Shown here one piece after another: positions 23,837 to 25,396 of a stretch of DNA of 25,396 bases (position 1 is its first letter; every line of letters starts with the position of its first letter). Below the pieces are notes generated by a model. The model was not told the DNA's origin. It was given only the letters and a program-made list of their open reading frames with translations, and made no database searches. The position numbers were made by a program, and so were the translations under genes. The DNA is taken from positions 1 through 25,396 of the forward strand of contig CAJUIY010000028.1 in NCBI GenBank assembly GCA_910586865.1, given 5' to 3'. This DNA comes from an uncultured Bacilli bacterium (GTDB lineage: Bacteria; Bacillota_I; Bacilli_A; RF39; UBA660).

Positions 23837-25261
23837 TTATTTTCTTTTTATATAAGTCTTTGGCGATTTTTCTAAACAACTAGTGAAAGAATTCTTACTT
23901 GGAAAATCCATTCCTGTTTTTGAAATCTTAGCCATCAGATTTTTTAACATTAGATTAGCTAGCTCATTTTGTGGTAAATCGATGGTATGAAAGCATTTAC
24001 TACATTCTTTGTACCAATCATACGGTCTATTATCATATTCTACAAAGCTATGCTTATTTGCATTGGTATCCATGGAAACAGTTTCACCACATTCTGTACA
24101 AACATAACTTAAATGATAACAGTATTCATCATCTCCTGCTGTTTGATCAATCTTATCGTAAATTCCATGTTGACATGGTTCTGGAGTTTCTGTTGGTCCT
24201 GGAGTTTCTGTTGGTTCTATCGTTGCAGTTGGTGATGGTGTTATGGTTACCGTTGGTGCTGGGGTTGCTGTCACACCTGGCGTTACAGTCGCTGGCGGTA
24301 CTATCGTTCCTGCTGGCGTTGTTGTTGCAGTTGGTATTACTGTTGGAATTACGGTTCCTGTTGGTCTCGCTGTTTCTACTGGTGCTGTTGTTCTTACTGG
24401 TGCTGGTGTCACTACTGGAACTGGTCTTCCTGTTGGTGTTATGGTTGCTGGTGGTACTACCGTTCCCGTTGGTGCTGGCTTCACTGATGGTATTACAGTT
24501 GCCATTGGCGTTGGCTTCACTGATGGTATTACAGTTGCCGTTGGCGTTGGCTTCACTGATGGTATTACGGTTGCCGTTGGCGTTGGCTTCATTGATGGTA
24601 TTACAGTTGCTGTTGGTACCGGGAATGCTGTTGGCCATATAATAGGTCCAGGTATTCTAGTCGGAAGTGGATTTCTTGTAGGTTGTGGTTTCTTTGTTGG
24701 TGCTGGTGTTGGTTTTACTACTTTGGATGGTACCATAACAGAAACTAATTCAGCTTTCTTATATTTTTTCTTTTTCGTTTTTATTTTTTTCTTATAATTA
24801 AAGTTATCTTTTTTAAGCTTTTTCAAAAGTCTTATATTCTGTCTTGCTGTTCCTTTATAATTTTTAATACCATACTCTTTTGCTAGTTTAGAACGAGAGG
24901 AAAAAGAACTATCATACCCAATTAAATTTAAGGCATCTACGATAGAATTCCCATGATAATCTCTTATGCTTAAAGTACGTGCACCTTTTTGATAAGAAAT
25001 TTCTTTTTTCTTTTCTACTGAATTTCCTTTTCTTTTCACAATAAAGCCACTATCAAAATCACCTTTTATTTCTTCATAATGGTTTTTTTTGTTATTCTTT
25101 ATCTTACTGGTATCTATGGATGATTCCATTTTATTTTGGTTATTATTAGTAAAATCATTTCTTTTATGGTTTGAACTACAACCAGTAAACAATAAAGAAG
25201 CAGTAAGTCCTAATAATAATTTTCTTGAAACTTTAGATTTCTTAAATGTTTTTTCTTTCAT
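23837..25261 (-). CDS. Lipoprotein with wall-binding-like motif, Pro/Thr linker and Cys-rich zinc-ribbon-like end
   Basis: A 474-residue protein, first in the fibre operon. The signal peptide ends in the lipobox-like FTGC (C28; F at -3 is less usual). Residues about 98-150 (SIVDALNLIGYDSSFSSRSK...GTARQNIRLLKKL) resemble, from memory, a small C-terminal module of phage and bacillus wall amidases, so peptidoglycan contact is possible. A long Pro/Thr linker (about 180-362) contains four copies of a 12-residue unit (PTPTATVIPSVK type). The end (about 363-440) has CQH, CYH, CTECGE and CSKC, spaced like two zinc ribbons. Overall it looks made to span the cell wall from a membrane anchor. Function is unknown; assembly factor or anchor are guesses. 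SD GAGGAGGG lies 6 bases from the ATG. Confidence 0.8.
   Translation of the reverse strand: MKEKTFKKSKVSRKLLLGLTASLLFTGCSSNHKRNDFTNNNQNKMESSIDTSKIKNNKKNHYEEIKGDFDSGFIVKRKGNSVEKKKEISYQKGARTLSIRDYHGNSIVDALNLIGYDSSFSSRSKLAKEYGIKNYKGTARQNIRLLKKLKKDNFNYKKKIKTKKKKYKKAELVSVMVPSKVVKPTPAPTKKPQPTRNPLPTRIPGPIIWPTAFPVPTATVIPSMKPTPTATVIPSVKPTPTATVIPSVKPTPMATVIPSVKPAPTGTVVPPATITPTGRPVPVVTPAPVRTTAPVETARPTGTVIPTVIPTATTTPAGTIVPPATVTPGVTATPAPTVTITPSPTATIEPTETPGPTETPEPCQHGIYDKIDQTAGDDEYCYHLSYVCTECGETVSMDTNANKHSFVEYDNRPYDWYKECSKCFHTIDLPQNELANLMLKNLMAKISKTGMDFPSKNSFTSCLEKSPKTYIKRK
24479..24622 (-). repeat. Four tandem 36-bp repeats coding a 12-residue Pro/Thr unit
   Basis: Copies start at 24479, 24515, 24551 and 24587 and differ by only a few bases each. 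Each gives 12 residues of the type PTPTATVIPSVK. Shorter related Pro/Thr phrases flank the block on both sides. Such near-identical in-frame units change number by slippage or recombination without breaking the frame. Confidence 0.9.
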
Positions 25262-25288
25262 ACCAGACCCTCCTCTTTTTGTATGCTT

Positions 25289-25316
25289 ATTATAGTCATT
25301 TTTTCAATTTTGTCAA
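25289..25316 (-). promoter_or_regulatory. Consensus promoter of the fibre operon
   Basis: The minus strand has exact TTGACA (25311-25316) and exact TATAAT (25289-25294), 16 bases apart. Start of transcription is expected near 25282, leaving a leader of about 20 bases with the GAGGAGGG site before ATG 25261. The sequence upstream (25317-25396) is AT-rich, has the short direct repeat AGACATT twice about 25 bases apart, and no gene that I can see. Confidence 0.75.
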
Positions 25317-25396
25317 GAAAAATTTAATAAATAAGAAGCACAATATGATTAATTTATGATAATGTCTTAAGTGTTAACTTTAGAAAATGTCTCGAA

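Noticed and set aside
24479..24622. Regular 36-bp repeat spacing reminiscent of a CRISPR array
   Set aside because: Copies are directly adjacent with no spacers and encode an in-frame Pro/Thr repeat.
23971..24797. Long open frames on the plus strand, and another minus-strand frame, over the Pro/Thr repeat
   Set aside because: They give low-complexity peptides that mirror the repeat (Leu/Val- or Asn/Ser-rich), lack ribosome sites and overlap a lipoprotein gene with a clear signal peptide and good start.
1..25396. Possible recoding of TGA (Mollicutes-like code)
   Set aside because: TGA is the natural stop in overlapping ATGA junctions (12466-12469, 14371-14374) and tryptophan is encoded by TGG throughout.

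Overview
The window is low-G+C, lysine-rich DNA read with the standard code (TAA, TAG and TGA all act as stops). Shine-Dalgarno sites are strong, promoters look sigma-A-like, and there are lipoproteins, SipW-type signal peptidases and a Wzx/Wzy surface-polysaccharide set. This points to a Bacillota (Firmicutes) chromosome, most like host-associated low-G+C Bacilli lineages. Finer placement cannot be supported from sequence reading alone. Every gene I accept lies on the minus strand, so transcription runs from the right edge to the left.

Region 1 (25316 to 16006) is one putative operon. A near-perfect TTGACA/TATAAT promoter precedes it and an intrinsic terminator ends it. Gene order is: lipoprotein with a Pro/Thr linker; SipW-type signal peptidase 1; TasA/camelysin-like fibre subunit; 866-residue lipoprotein with Ig-like, cadherin-like and C-terminal TasA-like domains; SipW-type signal peptidase 2; second TasA-like protein; 551-residue exported protein with a SipW-like signal; and a small protein-kinase-like protein. 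I read it as a surface-fibre system with two dedicated peptidases, a major and a minor subunit, and a membrane-anchored base. The gaps around the major subunit gene carry strong inverted repeats, including a 23-bp near-perfect stem, which suggests subunit ratios are set after transcription starts.

Region 2 (16002 to 4134) is a surface-polysaccharide operon with its own promoter right after the region 1 terminator. It encodes the initiating phosphoglycosyltransferase, then (after an internal terminator-like hairpin) six glycosyltransferases, a Wzy polymerase, a polysaccharide pyruvyltransferase, and a 948-residue in-frame fusion of a Wzx flippase to a complete LytR-CpsA-Psr (LCP) ligase. The fusion joint keeps a Shine-Dalgarno site and start codon for the LCP half. 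The genes would build, flip, polymerise and attach a pyruvylated repeat-unit glycan of up to about seven sugars.

Region 3 (4062 to the left edge) has its own promoter and the first 1336 codons of a very large secreted protein. It consists of repeated modules, each a glycine-rich domain like that of animal ALK/LTK receptors followed by cadherin-like beta-sandwich domains. The gene is cut by the window edge.

No tRNA, rRNA, CRISPR array, insertion sequence or phage gene was seen. No gap between accepted genes exceeds 170 bases. Several starts were moved to the codon that fits the ribosome binding site; these are explained per gene.
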